Shown: one piece after another, positions 41,459 to 51,873 of the stretch | Layout of the letters: each line of letters opens with the position of its first letter | How positions within the stretch are numbered: position 1 is the first letter of the stretch | Source of the DNA: Luteolibacter sp. Y139 | GTDB taxonomy: Bacteria; Verrucomicrobiota; Verrucomicrobiia; Verrucomicrobiales; Akkermansiaceae | NCBI RefSeq assembly: GCF_038066715.1 | Contig: NZ_JBBUKT010000004.1 | Coordinates: 310,001-374,000 of the forward strand | Length of the DNA: 64,000 bases | Direction of reading: 5' to 3' | Notes under the pieces: generated by a model | What the model was told of the DNA's origin: nothing | The model's input: only the letters and a program-made list of their open reading frames with translations | Databases searched by the model: none | Program-made: the position numbers and the translations under genes

Positions 41459-41731
41459 ATGTCTCCCCCGGCCAACTATAGTCCAAGCGCGGAATTCCTT
41501 TTCGCCAATGAGAAGGGAATGAGGCGTCTGCGGCGGATGCACCGCGGTCGATCCGATCGTGAGCTGGCCTTTGCGCTTCAGCAGGCGCAGGGCTTGGCGG
41601 GGGATGCGAACTTGTCGCGGGTTCTCGCTGCGGCCTCGATGCTATTGCAGGGCGATTTCGTGCCGCGGGCGGTGCCGTCTCCCAAGCGGTCTTTTCGCTG
41701 GGCCATTCCCTTGCCAATGAAATGGAGCTAG
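41459..41731 (+). CDS. Small hypothetical protein
   Basis: 90 residues from ATG 41459. RRLRRMHRGRSDRELAFALQ and LSRVLAAASMLLQGDFVPR are regular and charged; the start (SPPANYSPSAEFLFANEKG) and the end (RSFRWAIPLPMKWS) are less so. Arg-rich helical character could mean DNA or RNA contact. The nearest feature is the convergent giant protein gene, 39 bases beyond its stop. No family recognised. Confidence 0.5.
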   Translation: MSPPANYSPSAEFLFANEKGMRRLRRMHRGRSDRELAFALQQAQGLAGDANLSRVLAAASMLLQGDFVPRAVPSPKRSFRWAIPLPMKWS

Positions 41732-41770
41732 TCTCCGGTTTGGAACGGCGAGGATCGAGTGGACTGAGAA

Positions 41771-44700
41771 CTACCGGCGACGACGCAGGATCAGCAGCAG
41801 GCCGAGGGAGCCAATGAAGGCGTGAGCGGGCTCGGGGATGGCGATGAGGCCGATTTCGCCAGCGGTGCTGGTGTCGATCTGCCAAGACAGGCCGCCGCTG
41901 AGGGTGGGCAAGAGGCCGAGGTCGAGGGTGTTATTGGTGAGGGTGCCGCTGTAGGTCATGAGGGTCCAGCGGGTGCCATTGGTGACGCTGTCGAAGGAGC
42001 CGATGCCGGTGACATTGAGGAGGCCATCGAGCGTGAGATTGCCGCCGACGGTGACGAGGTCGTTGGTGCCGAGGCCGAGGGTGAGCGGGGCGGAGGCATC
42101 GAGTTCCCAGTTCAGGTTGGCGGTGGAGAGGAGCATCAGGTTTCCGGCGAGGCTGAGGGTGCCGGGGCTGCTGCCGGGGGCGAGGGTGCCGGCGATGGTG
42201 ACATTGCCACCGATGAGGCCGGCGGTGGCCGAACCGCCGGCGAGCGTGCCGCTGGTGCCGACGGTGACGTCGCCGCTGCCGATGGAGCCATTCACGGCCA
42301 AGGTGCCGGCATTGACGGTGGTGGTGCCGGTGTAGGTGTTGGTGCCGTTGAGAGCGAAGGTGCCGGTGCCGGTTTTGACGAAGTTCAGGTTGTTCTCGTT
42401 GGCAGTGCTGCCGCCGAGGGTGCCGGTGAAGCTGTGGGCGGCGCCGGTGTAGTTGAGAGTGAGCGTGGAGGTGGTGGCGGAGTTGCCGACGACGCGGTTG
42501 TCGGTGCCGGTGCCATTCGTGAGCAGGTCGGTGACCGTTTGGTTCATGCCATCGAGCACAAGGCGACCGCTGGCGGTGCCATTGCCGAGGGCGACGCCAG
42601 TGGCGACGGGCAGGCGGTTGTCGCCACCGCTGAGGATGATGGCGCCGCCATTGATGCTGGTGCCGGCAGAGTAGGTATTGGCGGCGGTGAGGAGGAGGCT
42701 GCCGGTGCCGCGCTTGTCGAGGCCGGTGGCGATGACTTCGCCGCCGACTGCAGCGCTGCCGGTGCCAGAGATGACGCCCTTGATGGCGAGGTCACCGGTG
42801 GCGGTGTTCGCGCCGAGGTCGGCCTGCACCTTGTAGCCGTAGGTGCCGGTGTTGACGTTGATGGTGGAGTCGATCACCGAGCCTGAAGCTTCGGCAGTAC
42901 TACGAAGGAAGTAGTTCGAATTGACGTCGAAGCCCTGGGTGGTGGCATTGCCGGTGCCGTAGGCGCGGACGGTGGTGGCGGCAGTTTGGAGGAGCAGGCC
43001 GCCATTGGTCTGATAGTTGACGCCGCCCTTGAGGTAGAGGCCGGCGGCATCGTTGACGCCATTGCCATTGACGGTGACGGCGTTCGTGTAGCCGCCGCCG
43101 GTGGAGTAGCCGAGTTTGAGGGTGGCACCCTGGCCGACGGTGTAGTTGACGTTGTTGGTCTTCGCGAGGACCTCGAGGGTGCCGGCGTTGACGGCGGTGT
43201 TGCCCTTCCAAGCGCCGGAGTTCACGACGAGCGTGCCGGTGCCGGTCTTGGTGAAGCCGCCGGTGCCGAGCGTGCCGAGGCCGAAGGCATTGGCGAAGGT
43301 GACGTTCTGGCCGTTGGTGTCGAAGATAGAGGTGGTGCCATCGACCAGCGTGATGCGCGAGCTGTAGTCGGTGGTGTTCGATGCGGAGAACTGGAGGCCG
43401 CCGCCATTCATCGAGATGGTGCCGGTGGTGCCGATGGCGCCGGCGCTGCCGAGGGAAAGCAGGCCGCCGGTGAGAGTGGTGCCGCCGGTGTAGGTATTGG
43501 TGCCGGTGAGCGTGTAGGTGCCGGTGCCGGTCTTCGCCAGTGCGAGATTGTTCTCATTGGTGCCGGTGCCACCGAGGATGCCGCCGAAGCTCTGGCCGGC
43601 GCCGGTGTAGTTCAGCGTCAGGGTGGAAAGGGTGGCGCCTTTGCCGACGACGCGGTTGTCGGTGCCGGTGCCGACGTTGGTGAGATTGGTGAGGGTCTGG
43701 GCGACGCCATCGAGCACCAGCTTGCCGCTGGTGGTGCCATTGCCGAGGATGACATTCGAGCCGGTGCCGAGGCGATTGGCACCGCCGGTGAGGGTGACGC
43801 TGCCTTCACGAAGATCGAGCGAGCCGGTATTGGTGCTGGCACCTGTCAGGAAGAGCGATCCTGCGCCGACCTTGCGGTAGGCGGTGCTGCCGGTGAGGAC
43901 GCCATTGATGGTCATATCACCGGTGGTGGTATTGGCACCGCTGGCGATGTTCATGACATAGCCGAAGGAGCCGCCGGCGAGATTGATGGTGGAAACGAAC
44001 GAGGAACCCGAGGCGGCACTCTGGACGGTGAGGTGGGTGCCATTGGTATCGAAGCCGCTGATGATGGCATTTGCTCCGGTGCCGTAGGTGCGGACGGTGG
44101 TGGGCGCGGCGGCGAGGACGATGCCGCCGTTGTTCTGGAAGTTGATATTGCGGCCGAGCTGGAGGTAGAGGCCGTTGGTGGAGGAAGCGCCGGCACCGTA
44201 AACAGTGACACCGGCAGTGTAGCCTTGGCCGACATTGTAGCCGAAGCGGAGGGTGCCGTTCTGGCCGACGATGTAGTTGGCGGAGCCAGTGCCCTTGTTG
44301 GTCACTTCGAGCGTGCCTTCGAGGACGGTGGTATTGCCAGTGTAGGTGTTCGCGCCGGAAAGGGTGAGCAGGCCGGTGCCGGTCTTGGTGAGGCCGGTGG
44401 AAGTGTTGTTGGCGATGATCGAGGCGATGGTCAGGCCGCCGGAGGAGTTGTTCTGATGGACGACGAGATCGGAATTGGCCGCGCCGACAAGGGTACCGCC
44501 GGTGATGGTGGTGAGATTCGCGCCGACATTCGAGGTGACCATGATGCCGCCGCTGGTGAGCGTATTGGTGCCGGCGAGGGTCAGGGTTTTGACTCCGGTT
44601 TCATTGAAGCGGAGTGAATTCGTGGTGGAGTCGGTGGCGGGATTGGCGCCGGCGATGGTGACGTCGGTGTTGTTGCCTGCGGCCCAGGTGTCGGTGGCGA

Positions 44701-45847
44701 AGGTGGAGAGACCGGTGATGGCGCTGGCACCATTGGCGACGGCCCAGGTGGTGTCGCCATAGGTGGCCCAGCCGCCGAGGATGCCGCTGGTATTCGTGGT
44801 CGAGGTGATGACGTTCGAGCCGCTGCCGATTTTCAAGATGCCGGCGCCGGTGGCATTGCGGACGAAGGTGCCGGAGGTGCGGCTGGCTGCGGAGGTGTAG
44901 GCGAGGATGCCGCCATTGATGGTGACGGCGCCGCCGCCTTGTGAGCTCGCACCGGTCAGGGTCCAGGTGCCGATGCCGCTCTTTGTTAGATTGGTGAGGC
45001 CGCCGCTGCTGCCGAAGCCGGAGATCTGGCCGCTGCCCGCGCCACTGAGGGTGACGCCTTTCGCGCCGGAGCCGGTGACGGTGGTGGCGCTGGTGAAGTT
45101 CAGCAGGCCGGTGCCGTCCTGCGTGATGGTAGCGCCGCCGGTGGTGCCGGAGAGATTGACGATGCGGTCGGTGGTTTCACCGGTGCCGGTGTAGATGAGG
45201 GTGCCTTGGTTGCTCGTGCCGCCTAGCGAGATGGTGCCATTGGCGGCGGTGGTGGGCTTGCCGAGATTGCTGCTGGCGGTGCCGCCGCTGACGCTATTGA
45301 GCGAGGCGATGGAGAGCGTGCCCTGCGAGACGGTGACGGGGCCGTCGAAGGTATTGGCACCGGTGAGTGTGAGCGTGCCGGTGCCGGACTTGGTAATGCC
45401 GAAGGCACCGGAGACGATGCCGGAGACATTCAGAGCGGTGGTGTTCGTCCACGTCTGGTTGGCACCGAGGATGATATTGTTCTGAATGGTCAGGTTCTCC
45501 CAACGCACCTCAGTGATGCCGGAAGAGCCGAGGGTGATATCGGCCCCTGTTAGAGTCATGGCACCGACGGAGTCCTCGTGGCGCAGGCCGAGCCATGAGA
45601 CGGGCGAGGCGATGGTGATGATGCCGCCGCGGGATTCCTGATTGCCGGCTGCGACCGGGTCCGCGTCGGTTTTCCATGCCGCGATGTCGCCGGAGCCGGG
45701 TGCGATGCCGCCGACCCAGTTGCTGGCAGTGGTGGCTTCCGCGGTGGTGGTGCCGGAGGTATTGAAGGAGATTTCCGCTGCCATGGATGGCAGGGCGGAC
45801 GCAGTCAACAAGGCGACGCGAAGCAGGGAGGCACGGGAAAGGGACAT
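41771..45847 (-). CDS. Giant autotransporter-repeat surface protein with PEP-CTERM-like tail
   Basis: 1358 residues from ATG 45847. Signal peptide MSLSRASLLRVALLTASALP. The body is a long run of autotransporter-associated beta-strand repeats with the consensus GTGTLTLTGANTYTGxT, for example TKTGTGLLTLSGANTYTGNT, which fold as a right-handed beta-helix. The C-terminus is a PEP-CTERM-like sorting signal: IPEPAHAF, a hydrophobic helix (IGSLGLLLIL) and RRRR. It should be exported, processed by an exosortase and surface-anchored or released. The N-terminal ~110 residues nearly match the upstream neighbour. Probable adhesin or matrix protein. Confidence 0.93.
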   Translation of the reverse strand: MSLSRASLLRVALLTASALPSMAAEISFNTSGTTTAEATTASNWVGGIAPGSGDIAAWKTDADPVAAGNQESRGGIITIASPVSWLGLRHEDSVGAMTLTGADITLGSSGITEVRWENLTIQNNIILGANQTWTNTTALNVSGIVSGAFGITKSGTGTLTLTGANTFDGPVTVSQGTLSIASLNSVSGGTASSNLGKPTTAANGTISLGGTSNQGTLIYTGTGETTDRIVNLSGTTGGATITQDGTGLLNFTSATTVTGSGAKGVTLSGAGSGQISGFGSSGGLTNLTKSGIGTWTLTGASSQGGGAVTINGGILAYTSAASRTSGTFVRNATGAGILKIGSGSNVITSTTNTSGILGGWATYGDTTWAVANGASAITGLSTFATDTWAAGNNTDVTIAGANPATDSTTNSLRFNETGVKTLTLAGTNTLTSGGIMVTSNVGANLTTITGGTLVGAANSDLVVHQNNSSGGLTIASIIANNTSTGLTKTGTGLLTLSGANTYTGNTTVLEGTLEVTNKGTGSANYIVGQNGTLRFGYNVGQGYTAGVTVYGAGASSTNGLYLQLGRNINFQNNGGIVLAAAPTTVRTYGTGANAIISGFDTNGTHLTVQSAASGSSFVSTINLAGGSFGYVMNIASGANTTTGDMTINGVLTGSTAYRKVGAGSLFLTGASTNTGSLDLREGSVTLTGGANRLGTGSNVILGNGTTSGKLVLDGVAQTLTNLTNVGTGTDNRVVGKGATLSTLTLNYTGAGQSFGGILGGTGTNENNLALAKTGTGTYTLTGTNTYTGGTTLTGGLLSLGSAGAIGTTGTISMNGGGLQFSASNTTDYSSRITLVDGTTSIFDTNGQNVTFANAFGLGTLGTGGFTKTGTGTLVVNSGAWKGNTAVNAGTLEVLAKTNNVNYTVGQGATLKLGYSTGGGYTNAVTVNGNGVNDAAGLYLKGGVNYQTNGGLLLQTAATTVRAYGTGNATTQGFDVNSNYFLRSTAEASGSVIDSTINVNTGTYGYKVQADLGANTATGDLAIKGVISGTGSAAVGGEVIATGLDKRGTGSLLLTAANTYSAGTSINGGAIILSGGDNRLPVATGVALGNGTASGRLVLDGMNQTVTDLLTNGTGTDNRVVGNSATTSTLTLNYTGAAHSFTGTLGGSTANENNLNFVKTGTGTFALNGTNTYTGTTTVNAGTLAVNGSIGSGDVTVGTSGTLAGGSATAGLIGGNVTIAGTLAPGSSPGTLSLAGNLMLLSTANLNWELDASAPLTLGLGTNDLVTVGGNLTLDGLLNVTGIGSFDSVTNGTRWTLMTYSGTLTNNTLDLGLLPTLSGGLSWQIDTSTAGEIGLIAIPEPAHAFIGSLGLLLILRRRR

Positions 45848-45906
45848 GGAGGGAACGGGGAGAGGCGGGGTGGTGCGGAGGGCACCGGGTAAAAGCGGGG
45901 AAACCT

Positions 45907-45939
45907 GAAAAAGGCCGCCCGGGAGATCCGGGCGGCCTT
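45907..45939 (-). terminator. Intrinsic terminator of the larger giant protein gene
   Basis: AAGGCCGCCCGG (45911-45922) pairs exactly with CCGGGCGGCCTT (45928-45939), and TTTTT follows on the minus strand. It lies 14 bases past the stop of the 45954-51455 gene and separates it from the next giant gene, so the two are likely independent units. Confidence 0.88.
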
Positions 45940-45953
45940 GGTTCAAGTCAGTC

Positions 45954-48900
45954 TCAAGGGATGTCGACCCGGAGGTGGGCGAAGATCCGGTTGCTCACGG
46001 CGAGGGAGCGCGGGATCTTCACGGTGACCCGGTCGGTGCCGGCTCCGAAGGCGTCGTTTTCCTCGGTGATGATCACGCCGCCGACTCCTGGCATGGCGTG
46101 GGTCCAACCTGTCATGGTGGAGCTGTATTCGACGTATGGATTGTAGGAGGCCGAGGCATCGGAGCGGCGGAACACGAAGTTCAGGTAGGTCGCATCGCTG
46201 GTGACGGTGGGCAGCAGTGCGGCCGAGCTGGAGGCGGGACCGGATGGATCGCCACCGATGACGAACTCGATGCCATTGGAGATGCCATCGGCGTCCGAGT
46301 CAGTGCCGGAGCCTGCACCGGCGATGCCGTTGGTGGTTTCCCACGAGTTGTAGTCGCCACTTGCGCCGGTGGTGACGGACAGCTTGCCGGTGCCGGTGAT
46401 GAAGGAGCGCTCGAATTGCGCGCCCGATCCAAGGGCTCCGTAGATGCCGGGAGACTGGACGACACCATCGACGATGAGCTGGTCAACCACATCGGTGGTG
46501 CCCGTGGCGAGATCCAGGGTGCTGGCACCGATGATGGAGATGTCCGCGCCATCCGCGAAGAAGGCGGTGGTGACGGACAGCGTGCCGCCATCGACGGTGG
46601 TGTTGCCGATGTAGTTGTTCGCGCCAGCGAGGGTCAGCTTGGCGACGCCGGTCTTGTGCAGGCCGAAGTTGGCATCATTGATCCCTCCGCCACCGAGAAG
46701 GCCGCTGAAGGTCTGATCGGTGACTTGCTTGATGATGAGCTCGACCGGGGTGGCGTTGCCGTTGGTGACCGCACCTGCGCCGGAAAGATCGGCGGCGGAT
46801 TGGTTGTGACCGTTGAGGACCAGCTTGGCTCCGCTGGAGATCGGCAGGATGGCGTTTTCACCGAGGGCGTTGTCGACGCCGGTGATGACGCTGCCGGCGA
46901 GGATCTTCACACCTGCGTTGACGGTGGTGGCCGGAGCATTGAGGGCGATGGAGCCTGCACCGCGCTTGTAGAGGCCGAAGGTGGCTTGGTTGATGTTCAG
47001 CGGGCCGTTCATCACCAGGTCACCGGTGGTGGTGGCGGTGCCGACGGCGATGTCCACCGACATGCCGTAGCCGCGGCTGACGAACTCGACCTGCGAATCG
47101 ATGACCGAGCCGGAGGCGACGGCGGGAACGCTGAGGGCGGTGCCATTGATATCGAACTGGCCGATGCCCGCGTTACCGGTGCCGAACTGGCGGATGGTGG
47201 TGGGAGCAGTCAGGAGCTGGATGGTGCCGCTGCCATTGTAGGTGGTGCCGCCTTCCAGATAGAGACCGGTAGTGGCTGCGACGCCGGCACCGTTGATCTT
47301 GAGGTTGGTGTTCGCGTAACCGCCGCCGGTGGTGTAGCCGATCTTCAGCGTGCCGGTCGGGGTGATGACGTAGGGTGCGTCACCGGTGCGGCCCTGCACT
47401 TCCAGCACGCCGGCATTCACCGTGGTGGTGCCGCTGATGGTGCTGGTGCCGATGTAGAGTGCACCGGGGCCGTTCTTGGCGAGGTTGTAGCCGCCAGCGA
47501 CGGTGCCGAAGCCGATCTGGCCGGCGGCGACGGTGACAGCTCGGTCGGCGCTGAGGGTGGCGGTGCCAGCAGTGAAGCTGAGGTTGTTGGTGCCGGTGAA
47601 GCTGAAGTCAGCGTCCCAAGTCTGCGGCAGGTTATCGGTCACATCGATTGGTGCACCCGAGGTATTGTCGAGCGCGCCACCGGCGATGGTGATGGGGCCG
47701 AGGCCGAGGGCGAAGTTGCTATTCACCTGAAGCGTGCCTTCGGTAAGGACGGTGCCGCCGGTGTAGATGCTGCTGCCGGAAAGCGCGAGGGCTCCGGAGC
47801 CGGACTTGGACAGGGTCACCGGTGCGGCGCCGTTATCCAGGATGTCCGAGGCGATGGCGGCGGTGCCGTCGGCGTCGACTGCGATTTCACCGGGAACCTC
47901 ATCGAAGCTGCCGGCGGTGAGCGCGCCGCCCTGGATGGTCAGGGCACCGGAGGTGGCTGGCACGAGGACCGCGCCTTCCATGCCGAGGCGCATCGTGTCC
48001 GAAGGAGCGAGGTCGATGATGGCCGGGCCCGCATTCGCATTCTGGAGGAGCGTGGAGATATTGAACAAGCCGGGGACCAGCGGAGTGATATTGCCGGTGG
48101 TGCCACCATTCACGATGCGGACGTTCGAGTTGACGTTATTCGGCAGCTTGCCGCCGAGGCGGGTGACATCGGCGAAGCCGGAGAAGGCGACGATATTGCC
48201 GGAACCATCGACCGCGGCGGGCTGGCCTGCCACGGTGATCCAGGCGGGCAGCTTGCCGGTGCCATCATTGGTGAGGCTGGTGCGGGCGATGCTGGCGGCC
48301 GAGAGGTCGAGCGAGCCGGTGCTGCTGCGGTAGAGGTAGCCGAGATTGATGATCGAGCTGCCGGAGGAGCGGGTGATGGTCACGTTTCCTGCGGCGGAGA
48401 GCTCGGTGCTATTGATCAGTTCGACGTGGCTGCCACCGGAGAGTTCGACGCTGCCGCCGCCCAGCTTGAGGAGGGCGTTGTTGTTGATCTTGGAAGTGTT
48501 CGAGGCGGCGTAGTCGAGCTTGAGGATGCCGGCATTGACCGCAGTAGTGCCGGAGTAGTTGTTCGATCCTCCGAGGGTCAGGGTGCCGGCTCCGGCCTTG
48601 GTCAGGCCGCCGTCGCCAGCGACACCGGTTTGCAAGGTCGAAGCGAGGGTCACATTCTGGCCATTCGTATCGATGGTGCTGGGGAAGCCATCCTCGATGC
48701 GGATGCGCGAGCTGTAGTCGGTGGTATTCGCGGCGGAGAACTGGAGGGTGCCGCCAGCGAGCGAGATGGTGCCGGTGGTGCCGATGGCGCCAGCGCTGCC
48801 GAGGGACAGGATGCCATCGGTGATGGTGGTGCCGCCGGTGTAGGTATTGGTGGCGGTGAGGGTGTAGGTGCCGGTGCCGCCCTTGCCGAGTGCGAGGTTG

Positions 48901-51455
48901 TTTTGATTGGTGCCGGTGCCGCCGATGACGGCGGAGAGGGTCTGGCCGGCACCGGTGTAGTTGATCGTCAGGTGGGACAGCGTGGAGCTGCCACCGACGA
49001 CCGTATTGGTGGTGCCGGTGCCGACGGTGTAGAGGTTGGCGAGGGTCTGATCGATGCCCTCCAGCACGAGCTTGCCGCTGGTGGTGCCATTGCCAAGGAA
49101 GACGGCGGAGCCGGTGCCGAGGCGATCCGCGCCGCCGCTGAGGAAGACGGTGCCGTCGCGGATATCGAGCGGTGCGCCATTCGAGCTGGTGCCGGTCAGG
49201 CGGAGCGAGCCGGTGCCGACCTTGCGGAAGTGGGTGCTATTGGCATTGGTGGCGCCGGTGAGCGGGCCCTGGAGCGTGACGTCACCGGTGGCGGTGGCGG
49301 AGCCGGCGGCGATGTTCATGACGTAGCCGTAGCTGCCGGGAGCGAAGCTGATGTCCTGGTCAAGCACGGAGCCGGAAGCCGCGGTGGGCACGGAAAGGTG
49401 GGTGCCATTGGAATCCCAACCGGCGAGGACCACGGTGCCGGTGGAAGGGACGGTGCGGATGGTCGCGGGAGCGCCGATGATATTCAGGCCGCTCTGGAGG
49501 CAGTAGCTGAAGCCGCCCTTCAGGTAGAGGCCGGTGGTGGCAGCGGCGCTGGCGCTATTGAGGTTGACGCCGTTGTTGTAGACGCTGTTGCCGGTATTGT
49601 AGCCGAGCTGGAGCGTGCCGAGCGGGCTGACGTTGTAGATCTTGGCGGTTCCGTATGCATCCACCTTCAGCGTGCCTTCGTTGACGTTAGTGGCACCGGT
49701 GTAGGTATTGGCTCCGCTGAGGACGAGCGTGCCGGCGCCGGCCTTGACGAGGGGGTTGGCGGTGGTGCCGAAGGTGAGCGAAGGAGTGCCGGTGGCGGTG
49801 GTATTCGCGCTGAGGGTGATCTGGGTGGCGCTATTGATCGAAGAGATCGTGGAGTTCGCCGCGATGCCGGTGCCGGTGACGGTCATGCCGGCCACAAGGT
49901 CAGCGGTGCTGCTCAGGCCGGTGACGATGGCGGTGCCGCTGGTGGTGGAACCAGTGCGTGCGAACGGCGTGACGGCATTGGCAATGATGGACGCGATGGT
50001 GACTTCGCCGGCGGTATCGTGCTGGTGGACGACGATGCTGCCATTGATGGAGCCGGTGGCGCCGCCGCTATTGAGGATATTGGAGGTGGCGATGGTGCCG
50101 CCGGTGATGGTGGTGGGATTCGCGCCGACGGCGGCGGTGATCAGGATGCCATTCGAGGTGATGGCATTGGTGCCGGCGAGGGTGAGGGTCTTGCTGCCGG
50201 GATCATTGAAGCGCAGCGAATGGGTGACGGCAGCGGAGGCGGGGTTGGCACCGGCGACGGTGACGTTGGTATTGGTGCCGGGGGCCCAGGTGTCCGCAGT
50301 GAAGGTGGCGAGGCCCATGATGGGGCTGGCGGCATTGGCCACGGCGAAGGTGCTGTTGCTCACGGTGGCCCAACCGCCGAGGATGCCATTGGTATTGCCG
50401 GTGGAGGTGACGATGCTGGCACCGCTGGCGATTTCCAGCACGCCGGTGGCGGCGGAGGCGCGGTTGATGGGGCCGTCGGTCTTGGAGGCGGTGGCGGTGT
50501 AGGCGAGGGTGCCGCCGGTCATGTTCACCGCGCCGAGCGTCTGGGTGCTGGCTCCGGTGAGGGTCCACTTGCCGACGCCGCTCTTGGTGAGGTTGGTGAG
50601 GCCGCCACTGCTGGGAATGCCGGTGAGTTCGCCGAGGCCGCCGCCATTGAGGGTGACGCCCTTGGCACCTGCACCGGTAACGGTGACGGGGCTGGTGAAC
50701 TTGAGCAGGCCGCCCATGTCCGCGGTGATGGTGGCACCGCCGGTGGTGCCGGAGAGATTGATCACGCGGTCGGTGGTTTCACCGAGGCCGCGGTAGGTGA
50801 GGATGCCCTGGTTGCCCGCGCCGCCGAGGGCGATGGTGCCATCGGCGACGGTGGTGGGTGCGCCGAGCGAGCTGCTGGCAGTGCCGCCGACGACCTTGTT
50901 GAGCGAGGTGGCGATGATGGTGCCCTGGGCGACGGCGGTGGGGCCGGTGTAGGTGTCGGCATTGCCGAGGACCAAGGTGCCGGAGCCGGACTTGGTGAGG
51001 CCGGCGGCGCCGGAGATGACGCCGGTGGTGGTGACGGTGGTGGTGGCGGTCCAGGTCTGGGATGCGCCGAGGACGATGTTATTGGCGATGTTCAGGTTTT
51101 CCCAGCGCACCTCGGTGATGCCGGAGGCGCCGAGGGTGATGTCCGAACCGGTGAGGGTCATGGTGCCGACGGAGTCCTCGTGGCGCAGGCCGAGCCAGGA
51201 GACGGGCGAGGCGATGGTGAGCGTGCCGCCGCGGGATTCCTGATTACCGGCGGTGACCGTATCCACGTCGGTCTTCCAGGCGGCGATGTCGGCGGTGGTG
51301 GGGGCGATGCCGCCCACCCAGTTGGCGGCGGTGGTCACCTCGCTCGTGGTGAGCGCGGTGGTATTGAACATCACCTCCGCGCCGGAAGCGACGGTGGCGG
51401 TGAAGAGGGCTGCGTGAAGCAGCGTGGTGCGCAGTGACGAGGTCGGAATGCTCAT
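45954..51455 (-). CDS. Giant autotransporter-repeat protein with Ca-binding-like C-terminal domain
   Basis: 1833 residues from ATG 51455. Signal peptide MSIPTSSLRTTLLHAALF. The N-terminal ~110 residues align closely with the downstream giant gene (SPVSWLGLRHEDSVGTMTL and GITEVRWENLNIANNIVLGA). The body is built of beta-strand repeats (TKAGAGTLVLSGANTYTGAT, LTLAGANNYIGNTTV). The last ~130 residues differ: GSGTDSDADGISNGIEF is a DxDxDG calcium-binding loop as in thrombospondin-type repeats, followed by LNFVFRRSDASASYNPYVEY and VKIPRSLAVSNRIFAHLRVDI. No PEP-CTERM tail. Probably a secreted surface protein. Confidence 0.93.
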   Translation of the reverse strand: MSIPTSSLRTTLLHAALFTATVASGAEVMFNTTALTTSEVTTAANWVGGIAPTTADIAAWKTDVDTVTAGNQESRGGTLTIASPVSWLGLRHEDSVGTMTLTGSDITLGASGITEVRWENLNIANNIVLGASQTWTATTTVTTTGVISGAAGLTKSGSGTLVLGNADTYTGPTAVAQGTIIATSLNKVVGGTASSSLGAPTTVADGTIALGGAGNQGILTYRGLGETTDRVINLSGTTGGATITADMGGLLKFTSPVTVTGAGAKGVTLNGGGLGELTGIPSSGGLTNLTKSGVGKWTLTGASTQTLGAVNMTGGTLAYTATASKTDGPINRASAATGVLEIASGASIVTSTGNTNGILGGWATVSNSTFAVANAASPIMGLATFTADTWAPGTNTNVTVAGANPASAAVTHSLRFNDPGSKTLTLAGTNAITSNGILITAAVGANPTTITGGTIATSNILNSGGATGSINGSIVVHQHDTAGEVTIASIIANAVTPFARTGSTTSGTAIVTGLSSTADLVAGMTVTGTGIAANSTISSINSATQITLSANTTATGTPSLTFGTTANPLVKAGAGTLVLSGANTYTGATNVNEGTLKVDAYGTAKIYNVSPLGTLQLGYNTGNSVYNNGVNLNSASAAATTGLYLKGGFSYCLQSGLNIIGAPATIRTVPSTGTVVLAGWDSNGTHLSVPTAASGSVLDQDISFAPGSYGYVMNIAAGSATATGDVTLQGPLTGATNANSTHFRKVGTGSLRLTGTSSNGAPLDIRDGTVFLSGGADRLGTGSAVFLGNGTTSGKLVLEGIDQTLANLYTVGTGTTNTVVGGSSTLSHLTINYTGAGQTLSAVIGGTGTNQNNLALGKGGTGTYTLTATNTYTGGTTITDGILSLGSAGAIGTTGTISLAGGTLQFSAANTTDYSSRIRIEDGFPSTIDTNGQNVTLASTLQTGVAGDGGLTKAGAGTLTLGGSNNYSGTTAVNAGILKLDYAASNTSKINNNALLKLGGGSVELSGGSHVELINSTELSAAGNVTITRSSGSSIINLGYLYRSSTGSLDLSAASIARTSLTNDGTGKLPAWITVAGQPAAVDGSGNIVAFSGFADVTRLGGKLPNNVNSNVRIVNGGTTGNITPLVPGLFNISTLLQNANAGPAIIDLAPSDTMRLGMEGAVLVPATSGALTIQGGALTAGSFDEVPGEIAVDADGTAAIASDILDNGAAPVTLSKSGSGALALSGSSIYTGGTVLTEGTLQVNSNFALGLGPITIAGGALDNTSGAPIDVTDNLPQTWDADFSFTGTNNLSFTAGTATLSADRAVTVAAGQIGFGTVAGGYNLAKNGPGALYIGTSTISGTTTVNAGVLEVQGRTGDAPYVITPTGTLKIGYTTGGGYANTNLKINGAGVAATTGLYLEGGTTYNGSGTIQLLTAPTTIRQFGTGNAGIGQFDINGTALSVPAVASGSVIDSQVEFVSRGYGMSVDIAVGTATTTGDLVMNGPLNINQATFGLYKRGAGSIALNAPATTVNAGVKILAGSVITGVDNALGENAILPISSGAKLVLNGHNQSAADLSGAGAVTNGNATPVELIIKQVTDQTFSGLLGGGGINDANFGLHKTGVAKLTLAGANNYIGNTTVDGGTLSVTTAFFADGADISIIGASTLDLATGTTDVVDQLIVDGVVQSPGIYGALGSGAQFERSFITGTGKLSVTTGASGDYNSWETTNGIAGAGSGTDSDADGISNGIEFVIGGDPSGPASSSAALLPTVTSDATYLNFVFRRSDASASYNPYVEYSSTMTGWTHAMPGVGGVIITEENDAFGAGTDRVTVKIPRSLAVSNRIFAHLRVDIP

Positions 51456-51873
51456 GATCAAGGAACTCGAGGTCTGCAACATCCATGCCACCGTAAGAGG
51501 AGTCTGGTAAGAAAAATTGTTTTAGCTTAGTAAAAATGATGTTTATTGAGTGAAGTGACGTATTTCCACGTAGGTATTTGAATGAGAATGAGGAATAAAT
51601 GACGTTTGTTCTTTGGTGTTTGAAGCTGCCTAACCACGTGAAAGCGTGGTTTTCCTGCCAGGAAGCAGGGCTGTCAGGAGACCGGAAGGGGTCGCGGAGG
51701 CCGTTTGCCGAGGGGGATGTGCCTCAATTCGTCCGACAGCTTTCCTTGGGGAACGGCTGCGTGGTCCCAGGCTGCCGGGGCTTCGAGACGGGCGATCTGA
51801 CGGGGGCCGCCAACGGCTCGCCGGGATGCCGATTCATTGCCGGAGCCAGGGCAGCGGCACCGCTGCTAGCCAT
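51456..51873. other. Upstream region of the giant protein gene
   Basis: 418 bases. The first 150 bases are AT-rich and should hold the promoter of the minus-strand giant gene. AACCACG/CGTGGTT (51632-51651) with TTTT after it is terminator-like on the plus strand. No protein gene is convincing here. Confidence 0.45.

Noticed and set aside
45975-51437. 1820-codon open frame on the plus strand
   Set aside because: It is antisense to the giant repeat protein and is open only because of GC-rich third positions; its translation is Gly/Asp/Ala-rich with no domain or signal peptide.
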